A stretch of 6,245 bases of DNA. Source: an uncultured Collinsella sp. (GTDB lineage Bacteria > Actinomycetota > Coriobacteriia > Coriobacteriales > Coriobacteriaceae). The stretch is from positions 1-6,245 of the forward strand of contig CALINZ010000187.1 in assembly GCA_938045085.1 (NCBI GenBank), given 5' to 3'. Shown here one piece after another: positions 1 through 5,012 of this stretch (position 1 is its first letter; the number at the start of each line of letters is the position of its first letter). The notes under the pieces were generated by a model, which worked only from the letters and a program-made list of their open reading frames with translations, was not told the origin of the DNA and made no database searches. A program made the position numbers and the translations under genes.

Positions 1-88
1 TTTGGTAGTCATGGACGCTCTTGGCCGGCTAATTGTTTGAGGAGACCTTTGGATTATGGCTGTTTGACGCCTCTGGAAAGGTTTCCGA
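1..88. other. Window edge, no assignable gene
   Basis: Plus-strand frame 1 is open from the first base of the window to a stop at 232-234, so the 3' end of a gene starting outside the window could lie here. Nothing in the roughly 29 residues before the palindromic element is recognisable. The rest of that open frame (89-234) lies inside the inverted-repeat element and is better explained as translated repeat. I see no ribosome binding site and no family motif. Upstream sequence would decide whether a real gene runs into the element. Confidence 0.3.
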
Positions 89-331
89 GAGGGCTGTGGT
101 CAAAAAAGGGCAAATATGAGTACTGCTACCTGTTTAGTAGCAGCGATTTTGATCACTTCAGGAACTATTCAACGTTCCACTCGTCCGCAGACGACGTTAT
201 TTCTCCTCATATGTTCAATAAAAGTAGCTCTTAATGGGAACAAATCTCATCAGGAGCTACAATTTATAGCAAATAAATGCAACCATAATGGCAACAGTAC
301 TCATATTTGCCCTTTTTTGACCACGACCCTC
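89..331. repeat. 243-bp palindromic element with long inverted ends and nested hairpins
   Basis: Positions 96-125 are the perfect reverse complement of 295-324 (30 nt), and the match extends with few mismatches to 89-130 against 290-331. The enclosed segment holds further hairpins: 123-129 with 137-143 (7 bp, overlapping the arm), 161-165 with 174-178 (5 bp), 181-185 with 190-194 (5 bp, 4-nt loop), and 224-239 with 245-260 (15 of 16 paired when G-U is allowed, 5-nt loop). No transposase is encoded, and I see no flanking target duplication. The short open frames inside have no family features. This is either a MITE-like non-autonomous mobile element or a structured RNA. The mismatches do not settle the strand: those in the outer arms suit a minus-strand RNA, and those in the 224-260 hairpin suit a plus-strand RNA. 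Confidence 0.75.
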
Positions 332-644
332 CAGAATAGTCGCTGAGAGCGACACTAAATGACAAAATCCGACACTTGAACGTTCTTATATGAGTAGCCA
401 TTGAAGGACACCTAACGACTACTCCCATTCGCGACACACTGTGTCGCGAATTAAGCTGGCCCCATTACCGAAGACCAGTGAGAGCTCCTGCCCAGAATCT
501 CAATAGCTTAATAAAGGGCTCCCCTCCGGAAGTTCAATGAGCATCCAAATTCCAAGCTGAAAAGCAAAGGAGTATCGAAGCCGTCAATGCTCATTTCCTA
601 TCGAACAGGCAGGTCAAAACAAGCTAATTAGCCCGATGAACTGC
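332..644. other. Non-coding stretch with short palindromes
   Basis: I find no credible gene on either strand here. Visible structure is limited. CGACACT occurs twice, at 350-356 and 370-376, exactly 20 bp apart. A perfect 23-nt palindrome lies at 428-450. Nine-nt inverted arms lie at 536-544 and 587-595. A perfect 10-nt palindrome GCTAATTAGC lies at 623-632, just upstream of the next promoter. The first two features resemble the multiple short terminal repeats of some transposons such as the IS21 type, so this may be a decayed mobile-element end. That is a weak inference. Confidence 0.4.
428..450. repeat. Perfect 23-nt palindrome
   Basis: Arms TTCGCGACACA (428-438) and TGTGTCGCGAA (440-450) are perfectly complementary around a single central base. 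With a 1-nt spacer it is a poor RNA hairpin, and no T-run follows, so it fits a protein-binding site or transposon-end relic better than a terminator. The hexamer CGACAC in its arms also occurs at 350-355 and 370-375. Confidence 0.65.
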
Positions 645-676
645 TTGTATTTTTGTCTACAAAATTGTATACAAAA
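645..676 (+). promoter_or_regulatory. Promoter with overlapping operator-like dyad for the RHH gene
   Basis: A -35-like TTGTAT (645-650) and a -10-like TATACA (668-673) are separated by 17 bp. Across the spacer and -10 lies an inverted repeat, TTTTGTCTAC (651-660) and GTATACAAAA (667-676), matching at 9 of 10 positions around a 6-bp AT centre. A dyad in this position would let a dimeric repressor block RNA polymerase. The encoded ribbon-helix-helix protein is the obvious candidate, but this is inferred. Confidence 0.6.
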
Positions 677-692
677 AGAGAATCCGAGAACC

Positions 693-727
693 GGCGCTCG
701 ACATTATGTCGATCGATAGGAGGCGCC
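693..727 (+). promoter_or_regulatory. Leader palindrome and ribosome binding site of the RHH gene
   Basis: The 15-nt palindrome TCGACAT-T-ATGTCGA (698-712) lies between promoter and start codon. GGCGC (693-697) can also pair with GCGCC (723-727), which would close a hairpin over part of the Shine-Dalgarno AGGAGG (718-723, 4 nt before the ATG). The site could act as a DNA operator, an RNA fold limiting translation, or both. The strong AGGAGG is the reason for choosing ATG 728 over the upstream TTG at 653, which lies within the promoter. Confidence 0.55.
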
Positions 728-994
728 ATGGATGCTAAGCAGCTCGAAAAGATGATGGGGTTTGCTCCCGGAGAGTTGAAGAAAGCCGCGGAAGCCTACG
801 AAAAAGATGAGTGGCCGAAAGGTCACACCATCAAGTTGGGAAGGCCACCAATCTCCGATGAGCCGAGCGTCGTTATATCAGCACGTGTGGGCGAATCGAT
901 TCTTGAGGCGTTTGACGAAAAAGCCAAACGCCATGGGCAAACACGCACGGAGCGGCTCAGAGAGCTCATTACACTTGATGCACTGATTGCCTAG
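728..994 (+). CDS. Ribbon-helix-helix (CopG-like) DNA-binding protein, orphan antitoxin-type
   Basis: This 88-residue protein has the layout of small ribbon-helix-helix regulators. The N-terminal part (residues 1-30) is probably helical and charged. A GRP motif (38-40) and an acidic DEP (44-46) are followed by a beta strand VVISARV (48-54) that would pair in the dimer and contact DNA. A helix (56-70) ending in AKRHG, the TRTERLREL turn and second helix (72-80) follow. GRP plus 'R-T/S-E-R-L-R' is typical of CopG-like antitoxins and autoregulators. The start at 728 is set by AGGAGG at 718-723; the in-frame TTG at 653 would place 25 extra residues over the promoter. No toxin gene lies on either side: a terminator begins 21 nt after the stop and the upstream side is non-coding. 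It is therefore an orphan antitoxin, a remnant of a toxin-antitoxin pair, or a stand-alone regulator. Family assignment is fairly sure; target and role are not. Confidence 0.82.
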   Translation: MDAKQLEKMMGFAPGELKKAAEAYEKDEWPKGHTIKLGRPPISDEPSVVISARVGESILEAFDEKAKRHGQTRTERLRELITLDALIA

Positions 995-1015
995 GCCCGC
1001 TCCCCCGTCGGACCC

Positions 1016-1082
1016 AAACATGTACACCAGCATCCAAAGTCGACATTTTTCGACATCTTTGGATGCTGGTGTACATGTTTTT
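1016..1082 (+). terminator. Terminator with a perfect 24-bp stem after the RHH gene
   Basis: Positions 1016-1039 are the perfect reverse complement of 1057-1080, around a 17-nt loop (1040-1056), and five T residues follow (1078-1082). This fits a Rho-independent terminator on the plus strand. The stem is unusually long and perfect. The loop holds two direct copies of TCGACAT (1040-1046 and 1050-1056), the same heptamer that forms the leader palindrome of the gene it terminates. Confidence 0.8.
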
Positions 1083-1088
1083 GCTACA

Positions 1089-1144
1089 TAGTCGTTGGGG
1101 ACGTCCTTAAATGACCAGTCGTTAAAGAACGCCCCCGATGACTA
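1089..1144 (-). terminator. Imperfect hairpin just downstream of the tRNA-dihydrouridine synthase gene
   Basis: Arms 1089-1110 and 1122-1144 pair over about 22 bp with G-U pairs, two mismatches and one bulge. The hairpin begins 1 nt past the minus-strand stop codon (1146-1148). No T-run follows on the minus strand, so it may be a stability hairpin or a weak terminator, or share the job with the neighbouring 24-bp hairpin between these convergent genes. Confidence 0.5.
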
Positions 1145-1145
1145 G

Positions 1146-2099
1146 TTAGCCGTGGAAGCGAGCTGTGGGTGCAAGCGGCTGTTCACGAAAGACGCGCTCG
1201 ACGGCAGCACGGTACTCGTCGACCTTTTTGGTCTTGCGTACGAGTTTGTGAACGGTAGCGGGGTCGGCGAAAGCGCACTTGGCGTAGAACCACCACTCCT
1301 TCATACGAAAGACCGCGTTACCGCCAATCTCTTCTGCATAGGCCGCAAACAGCGTGTCGTGGAAACGCTGCAGTTCGGCTGCCGTTGCAGCAGGGCCGCC
1401 CTTGACCATGCGAGCCAGAGCGGGGTTCGCGAGCAGGCCACGCCCCAACATCACATGGCGCGTGCCGGGATAGGCCTCCACCAGCGCGTCCATATCCTCA
1501 AGATCAAAAATGTCACCGTTATAGGCCACGGGGAACGGCGCACGCTCCAGCGTCTCGCCATAAAACTCTTTGCGCGGCAAGCCCGTATAGCGGTCCTTCT
1601 GTACGCGCGGATGCACGATCAGCTCTGCCAACGGCATGCGGCAATACAGATCGAGCACGCGCTCGTATTCGTCGTCATTCTCCAGCCCCAGCCTGGTCTT
1701 TACCGACACCGGCAACGGCGACCGCTCGCACACATCGCTTAAGAACGCCTCGAGCTCGTCGAGATTGCGCAAGAAACCCGAGCCCTTGCCCTTGGCGACA
1801 ACCGTTCCCGAAGGGCAACCCAAGTTGAGATTGACCTCGCGGTAGCCCATGTCGGCGAGCACCTGTGCCGCCCACACAAACTCGTCCGCGTTCTTGGACA
1901 TCAGCTGAGGCACCACGTTGAGCCCCTGGTTATTGGCAGGATCGATCTCCTTAAACGCCTTGCCGCCAAAGCGGTTTCCCACCCGCGGCGGCGGCAAAAA
2001 CGGCGTGTAATAGCAATCGAGCGCACCGAAGCACTCCGCATGCACGCGACGGAACACATGCCCGGTAATCCCCTCCATAGGGGCCAGCGAAAGGATCAT
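1146..2099 (-). CDS. tRNA-dihydrouridine synthase family protein (Dus)
   Basis: This is a 317-residue FMN-dependent TIM-barrel enzyme that reduces specific uridines in tRNA to dihydrouridine in the cytoplasm, using NADPH. Visible family motifs in order: APMEGITG (6-13) at the first strand for FMN binding, PQLMS (64-68), NLNLGCPSG (90-98) with the expected catalytic Cys95 in the usual GCPS context, KGKGSGFLR (103-111), VKTRLGL (133-139) with the FMN-contacting lysine, IVHPR (161-165), YNGDI (193-197) and MLGRGLL (217-223) for phosphate binding. A C-terminal helical region (about 240-305) matches the tRNA-binding domain. Length is normal for DusB and DusC (about 315-320), and all key residues are present, so it should be active. 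I cannot tell which uridine it modifies or assign a Dus subclass. The start ATG (2097-2099) is preceded by a purine-rich GAGAAGAG. The gene appears monocistronic, and its link to the neighbouring catabolic cluster is probably only positional. Confidence 0.95.
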   Translation of the reverse strand: MILSLAPMEGITGHVFRRVHAECFGALDCYYTPFLPPPRVGNRFGGKAFKEIDPANNQGLNVVPQLMSKNADEFVWAAQVLADMGYREVNLNLGCPSGTVVAKGKGSGFLRNLDELEAFLSDVCERSPLPVSVKTRLGLENDDEYERVLDLYCRMPLAELIVHPRVQKDRYTGLPRKEFYGETLERAPFPVAYNGDIFDLEDMDALVEAYPGTRHVMLGRGLLANPALARMVKGGPAATAAELQRFHDTLFAAYAEEIGGNAVFRMKEWWFYAKCAFADPATVHKLVRKTKKVDEYRAAVERVFREQPLAPTARFHG

Positions 2100-2123
2100 C
2101 TACTCTTCTCTCATATCAACACA

Positions 2124-2149
2124 ACAAAGGGGCCGTCCCTTTGTCACAT
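2124..2149. repeat. 26-nt palindromic repeat, copy 1 (dus leader)
   Basis: The sequence contains ACAAAGGG (2124-2131) pairing with CCCTTTGT (2137-2144) and ends TCACAT. It matches positions 2437-2462 at 22 of 26 bases without gaps. It lies in the 5' leader of the dihydrouridine synthase gene, just after the likely transcription start, so it would form a hairpin near the 5' end of that mRNA. Confidence 0.65.
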
Positions 2150-2151
2150 GC

Positions 2152-2181
2152 ATTATGCCTTGCGCTTCAGGCGATTCACAA
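2152..2181 (-). promoter_or_regulatory. Likely promoter of the tRNA-dihydrouridine synthase gene
   Basis: On the minus strand, TTGTGA (2176-2181) and CATAAT (2152-2157) match the -35 and -10 consensus at 4 and 5 of 6 bases with an 18-bp spacer. Transcription would begin near 2145, leaving a leader of about 45 nt that contains the first 26-nt palindromic repeat. This rests on pattern only. Confidence 0.45.
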
Positions 2182-2230
2182 GGAAGAGGTAGCTACTGAA
2201 CGATGACCACCCTCCAGCCGCACCCCATAC

Positions 2231-2415
2231 AACGAGGTTTAATACTTTTCCCGAGAAGTGAACGAGTGAAAACGGGCCCCCGAAGCATCGGCACTTTCGA
2301 GATGCAATTTCCTGCGGTTTTGCCAGCCAAATCCTGCGGGTTTGACGTCTAAAAATGTCGATGCTTCGGAGGTCCAAGTATGGCCGTTCACTTCTCGGAA
2401 AAGTATTAGACCTCG
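2231..2415. repeat. 185-nt hairpin element between operons
   Basis: Positions 2233-2264 pair with 2385-2415 with one wobble and one bulged base. After an internal mismatch region, 2280-2290 (CCGAAGCATCG) pairs perfectly with 2359-2369, and partial pairing continues inward. The central part holds a near-duplicate, CCTGCGGTTTTG (2311-2322) and CCTGCGGGTTTG (2333-2344). No coding sequence fits. The element lies outside the terminators and promoters of its neighbours, as expected for an inserted palindromic repeat. It could be a MITE, a REP- or BOX-like element, or an imprecise terminator array. Confidence 0.75.
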
Positions 2416-2436
2416 ATTTACATGCCACTCAATGTG

Positions 2437-2462
2437 ACAAAGTGGCTGCTCCTTTGTCACAT
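2437..2462. repeat. 26-nt palindromic repeat, copy 2
   Basis: This copy matches 2124-2149 at 22 of 26 bases. Here the palindrome is perfect and longer: AATGTGACAAAG (2431-2442) pairs with CTTTGTCACATT (2452-2463) around a 9-nt loop. The two copies bracket the 185-nt hairpin element and the dus promoter region. Confidence 0.65.
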
Positions 2463-2468
2463 TCGATG

Positions 2469-2498
2469 AAAAAGGGCACCGATGTTAGTCGATGCCCC
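2469..2498 (-). terminator. Rho-independent terminator of the MFS/transcarbamylase/deiminase cluster
   Basis: On the minus strand GGGCATCG (2490-2497) pairs with CGGTGCCC (2474-2481) with one G-U pair and an 8-nt loop, followed by five T residues (2469-2473). It lies about 50 nt past the MFS stop codon and marks the 3' end of the cluster. Confidence 0.82.
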
Positions 2499-2547
2499 AA
2501 AGCGGCTGCAGGTTAAGCCCTACAGCGTATGTCTAAGACGAATCGAA

Positions 2548-3813
2548 CTATTCGTCCCAGGAGAGGTTCTTACCAGTCTTTTTTGCCAGCAGCAAGAACA
2601 GGCCGATAATAACGTTGCATGCGATGCAGAAGATGAAGACGCCCTGGAAGGAGCCGACAAGCTCATAGACCTTCATCATAACGGGCATGCCAAAGGCGCC
2701 GACGATATAGCCCACGGAGCAGATCAGCGCGAAGATGCGACCGAAATCGCGGGAGCCAAAGACATCCATAACCAAAACGGTCAGGGCAGTGCCAGCGATG
2801 ACGTACATTACGTCGTTCACGCCTGCTGCGAGGATGCTGAGCGTCGAGTTGCCGCTGCTCATCATGAGCATGACAAAGGAGAGGATGGAGACAGCGAGCC
2901 AGCCCAGAATGGCCTTCGTGCTGCCGAACCTATCGCAAGTGGTGCCGACGATCGGATTGAGGAACAGATCGAAGAGCGATGCAGCGGATACCATGAAGCC
3001 GCCCACCATGGGGCTAAAACCAACCTCGGAAGCATACGTCGGGAAGAGCTGGTTCATGCAGCAAGTGAGCTGAACGAGACAGAGGAAGCCGATGCAGAAG
3101 AAGAAGGCAGGCGACTTAATGGCGCGCGCATAGCTAACGCCACGCGTGCTATCCTCGGTCGTCTCCTCGGTCTCGGTGACCGTCTCGCCCTCGACGTAGC
3201 CATAGGGCAGCATGCCCTTGTCCTGAGGCTTATAGCGAATAATCAGGACGGAAGCGGGGAGAATGAGCACGGCGGAGACGCCAGCGAGCACCAGATAGCC
3301 AGTCCTCCAGCCAGCGGCCTCGATGACAGAGGTGATGACGGGGCTCATGATGAGCATGTAAATCGAGTTCACTGCCCAAGCGAGACCGATTGCCAGGCCA
3401 CCAGATTTTTTGAACCACTGGTCAATAACGTCGGACATGGCGACGCCGGTGGTGAAGGCGAAGCAAACGCCAATCAGGGCGCCAGCGGCGATGAACATCC
3501 AGACTTCGGTGTAGAAGGCCATGCCTGCGCCGGCAGCAAGCAAAATAAGCTCGACAACGGGGAGCCAAACCTTGCCAACGACCTTGGGAATGAGTTTTCC
3601 GACAAACGGAAGAGCTGCCGCAAGACCAATGAGCGTTGCGGTGAAGTAATACGAGAAGATGGAATAGTCAAACCCGAACTCCTCGCACACGGGTGCGACG
3701 AAGGAGCCCGCGATGACGCTATAGGATCCGGTCGTGCCGGCAGACATAAGGCCGAGCGCGATTACGAGAACCCATGCGTAAACCTTGCTGCTCTTTAACT
3801 TTGCATTTTCCAT
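2548..3813 (-). CDS. MFS transporter (12 membrane segments), last gene of the cluster
   Basis: This 421-residue inner-membrane protein has the 12-segment pattern of the major facilitator superfamily. Hydrophobic segments start at about 12, 52, 84, 104, 142 and 172 in the first half, and at about 235, 268, 302, 326, 360 and 392 in the second. The halves are joined by a cytoplasmic loop (about 195-230) very rich in Glu and Thr. A motif-A-like GTTCDRFGSTK (290-300) follows the eighth segment; the first-half equivalent GKLIPKVVGK is degenerate. 'GWR-x-GY' (168-173) resembles oxalate/formate-antiporter-like and carboxylate MFS groups, which I regard as suggestive only. Classical agmatine/putrescine exchangers are APC-type, so this transporter is a different choice. 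It starts 11 nt after the transcarbamylase stop. ATG 3813 is preferred to the in-frame ATG at 3846, which lies inside the upstream gene, because AGGAGC sits 8 nt before it. A 7-bp hairpin (2537-2556) overlaps the stop codon. Substrate unknown; import of the guanidino compound or export of the amine product would fit. Confidence 0.88.
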   Translation of the reverse strand: MENAKLKSSKVYAWVLVIALGLMSAGTTGSYSVIAGSFVAPVCEEFGFDYSIFSYYFTATLIGLAAALPFVGKLIPKVVGKVWLPVVELILLAAGAGMAFYTEVWMFIAAGALIGVCFAFTTGVAMSDVIDQWFKKSGGLAIGLAWAVNSIYMLIMSPVITSVIEAAGWRTGYLVLAGVSAVLILPASVLIIRYKPQDKGMLPYGYVEGETVTETEETTEDSTRGVSYARAIKSPAFFFCIGFLCLVQLTCCMNQLFPTYASEVGFSPMVGGFMVSAASLFDLFLNPIVGTTCDRFGSTKAILGWLAVSILSFVMLMMSSGNSTLSILAAGVNDVMYVIAGTALTVLVMDVFGSRDFGRIFALICSVGYIVGAFGMPVMMKVYELVGSFQGVFIFCIACNVIIGLFLLLAKKTGKNLSWDE

Positions 3814-3820
3814 TGATACA

Positions 3821-3826
3821 GCTCCT
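3821..3826 (-). promoter_or_regulatory. Ribosome binding site of the MFS gene overlapping the upstream stop codon
   Basis: AGGAGC on the minus strand shares bases with the TAG stop (3825-3827) of the transcarbamylase gene. The MFS start codon lies 7 nt further on. This arrangement favours translational coupling and fixes the start at 3813. Confidence 0.75.
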
Positions 3827-4889
3827 AGAGACCCAGAAGGGCACACATAACGGCCTTGATGGTGTGCTGACGGTTCTCTGCCTCACGGAAGATGACCGAA
3901 GCGTTGGCCTCAAAGCACTCGTCGGCAATCTCAAAGCCCTCGGTGATGATTTCGCGATGGAGGTCGTTCTTGCACTGGTCGAGGAGCATTTTGCCGACAC
4001 GGTGATCTGCGTTATGGACAGAGGGAAGCTCATGCATGCAGAAGATGTCGGGATTGTTGGTGCGCTTGCACAGCTCGCTGGTGACGCGATAGGGGTACAA
4101 AGACTCGGCATCGCCCAGCCAGGAGTTGTAGTCGTCGGGATCCAGAACCTCTTCGCCGCACTCGGGGTTGATGTAGCGCCACTCCTCGGTAACGATAACG
4201 TCAACGCCATCCAGGGCATCGAGGTCAGAGGTGATGGTAAAGGTCCTATTGGGAGCGTACTTGGCGTAGCAGGCCTCCACCTCTTCGATCATTTCCTTGC
4301 ACATCTGATGACGGAGGTCGTCGGGGCCGATGGCGAGGAAGTCCATGTCGAGCATAGCGCACAGACGGCCATACCACACCGGGGCGCCGGCGCAGTTGCC
4401 AACGAAAGCCATCTTCTTGCCGCGGCTCGTACGCAAACCGCCCCATTGCTCTTCCATCGTAAGAGCGTCAGCGAGCATCTGAGTCGGGTGATCGCCGAGA
4501 GTAAGGGCATTGATGACCGGGATGTCAACCAGGTCGGCGACGTCATAGAGGAACTGCTCGTCCTTCTGTGCGCGATAGACGATGAGATCATACATGCCGT
4601 TAAAGACGCGCATGGCGTCCTTGACGGTCTCGCAGTCACCCATGTGGGAGTTGGTCAGATAAGTGAAGCCCATGCCCAAATCGTTGCAGGAGGTCTCGAA
4701 TGCGCAACGAGTACGGGTCGAGCCCCACTCAAAGTTGGCGAGGACGTTTTTGCCGGGGAAGTAGCGCTGGTCGACACCAGACTTCTTCTGAGCCTTAAGG
4801 TTCCAGGCAAGATCGATGAGATAGCGGAAATCCTCGGAGGAGAGATCATGGATGTTGATGTAGTCGCGACCGCGGAGGCTGTTGTTCAT
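3825..4889 (-). CDS. Divergent ornithine-carbamoyltransferase-like transcarbamylase
   Basis: This 354-residue protein matches the aspartate/ornithine carbamoyltransferase fold along its whole length. The N-terminal carbamoyl-phosphate domain has STRTR (57-61, followed by CAFE), a YRAQ segment (105-108) in place of the usual YRG, and DHPTQMLAD (133-141). The C-terminal amine-binding domain ends in REAENRQHTIKAVMCALLG (335-353), very close to the ornithine enzyme. Two amine-site elements are altered: the HCLP motif reads HELP (286-289), with Glu287 for the ornithine-contacting Cys, and the D-x-x-x-SMG loop reads VIVTEEW (231-237). Carbamoyl phosphate binding is therefore expected, but ornithine is unlikely as partner. 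Next to a deiminase, the likely direction is phosphorolysis of a carbamoylated amine to carbamoyl phosphate and amine. Start ATG 4889 follows AAAGGA with a 7-nt gap; the in-frame ATG at 4949 would add 20 residues without family match. Alternatives are a putrescine-type transcarbamylase or an untested specificity. Confidence 0.85.
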   Translation of the reverse strand: MNNSLRGRDYINIHDLSSEDFRYLIDLAWNLKAQKKSGVDQRYFPGKNVLANFEWGSTRTRCAFETSCNDLGMGFTYLTNSHMGDCETVKDAMRVFNGMYDLIVYRAQKDEQFLYDVADLVDIPVINALTLGDHPTQMLADALTMEEQWGGLRTSRGKKMAFVGNCAGAPVWYGRLCAMLDMDFLAIGPDDLRHQMCKEMIEEVEACYAKYAPNRTFTITSDLDALDGVDVIVTEEWRYINPECGEEVLDPDDYNSWLGDAESLYPYRVTSELCKRTNNPDIFCMHELPSVHNADHRVGKMLLDQCKNDLHREIITEGFEIADECFEANASVIFREAENRQHTIKAVMCALLGL

Positions 4890-5012
4890 GCCTATTTCCT
4901 TTCGAATTATTATCAAAATTATTGTTGAATGTGTCCCCGAGGAAAACACGGATATCCCTCGGGGAGCGGTACATGTGGCGCCTAAGCCAAAGAGCGCAGG
5001 CTCTAAGGCTCA
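4890..5012 (-). promoter_or_regulatory. Intercistronic leader with two hairpins
   Basis: The 123 nt between the deiminase stop and the transcarbamylase start hold two hairpins. Nearest the stop, AGCC-AA-AGAGC (4985-4995) pairs with GCTCT-AA-GGCT (5000-5010). Further on, TCCCCGAGG (4934-4942) pairs perfectly with CCTCGGGGA (4957-4965) around a 14-nt loop. Neither is followed at once by a T-run, so they are not clear terminators. An AT-rich stretch and the ribosome binding site AAAGGA (4897-4902) follow. They may protect or process the mRNA so that the first gene is expressed differently from the other two. Confidence 0.55.

Noticed and set aside
116..346. 76-residue open frame inside the 89-331 element
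   Set aside because: It spans both inverted arms of the palindrome and has no ribosome binding site or family similarity that I recognise. If several genomes carry it as an annotated small protein, it should be regarded as translated repeat.
653..727. Upstream TTG start for the RHH gene
   Set aside because: It would place 25 codons over the -10 region and operator; the AGGAGG before ATG 728 and the family length favour 728.
1152..1742. 196-residue plus-strand open frame opposite the dihydrouridine synthase
   Set aside because: The opposite strand encodes a full-length Dus with catalytic Cys95; this frame shows no motif and no start signal.
1040..2361. Shared 11-mer TCGACATTTTT between the terminator loop and the 185-nt hairpin
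   Set aside because: A single shared 11-mer of this composition is expected by chance in a window of this size; only the TCGACAT cluster near the RHH gene is kept.
2153..2460. Two minus-strand open frames of 91 and 73 residues between dus and the MFS gene
   Set aside because: Both are read through the 185-nt hairpin and the flanking palindromes, so they are incidental.
2482..3798. 438-residue open frame on the plus strand opposite the MFS gene
   Set aside because: It is antisense to a clear membrane transporter, is rich in Asp, Glu, His and Ala without any domain, begins inside the terminator, and has no ribosome binding site. It is a by-product of GC-biased codons.
3774..4928. 384-residue plus-strand open frame opposite the transcarbamylase
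   Set aside because: The minus strand carries the STRTR, HPTQ and ENR-HTIKAV family motifs; the plus-strand product has none.
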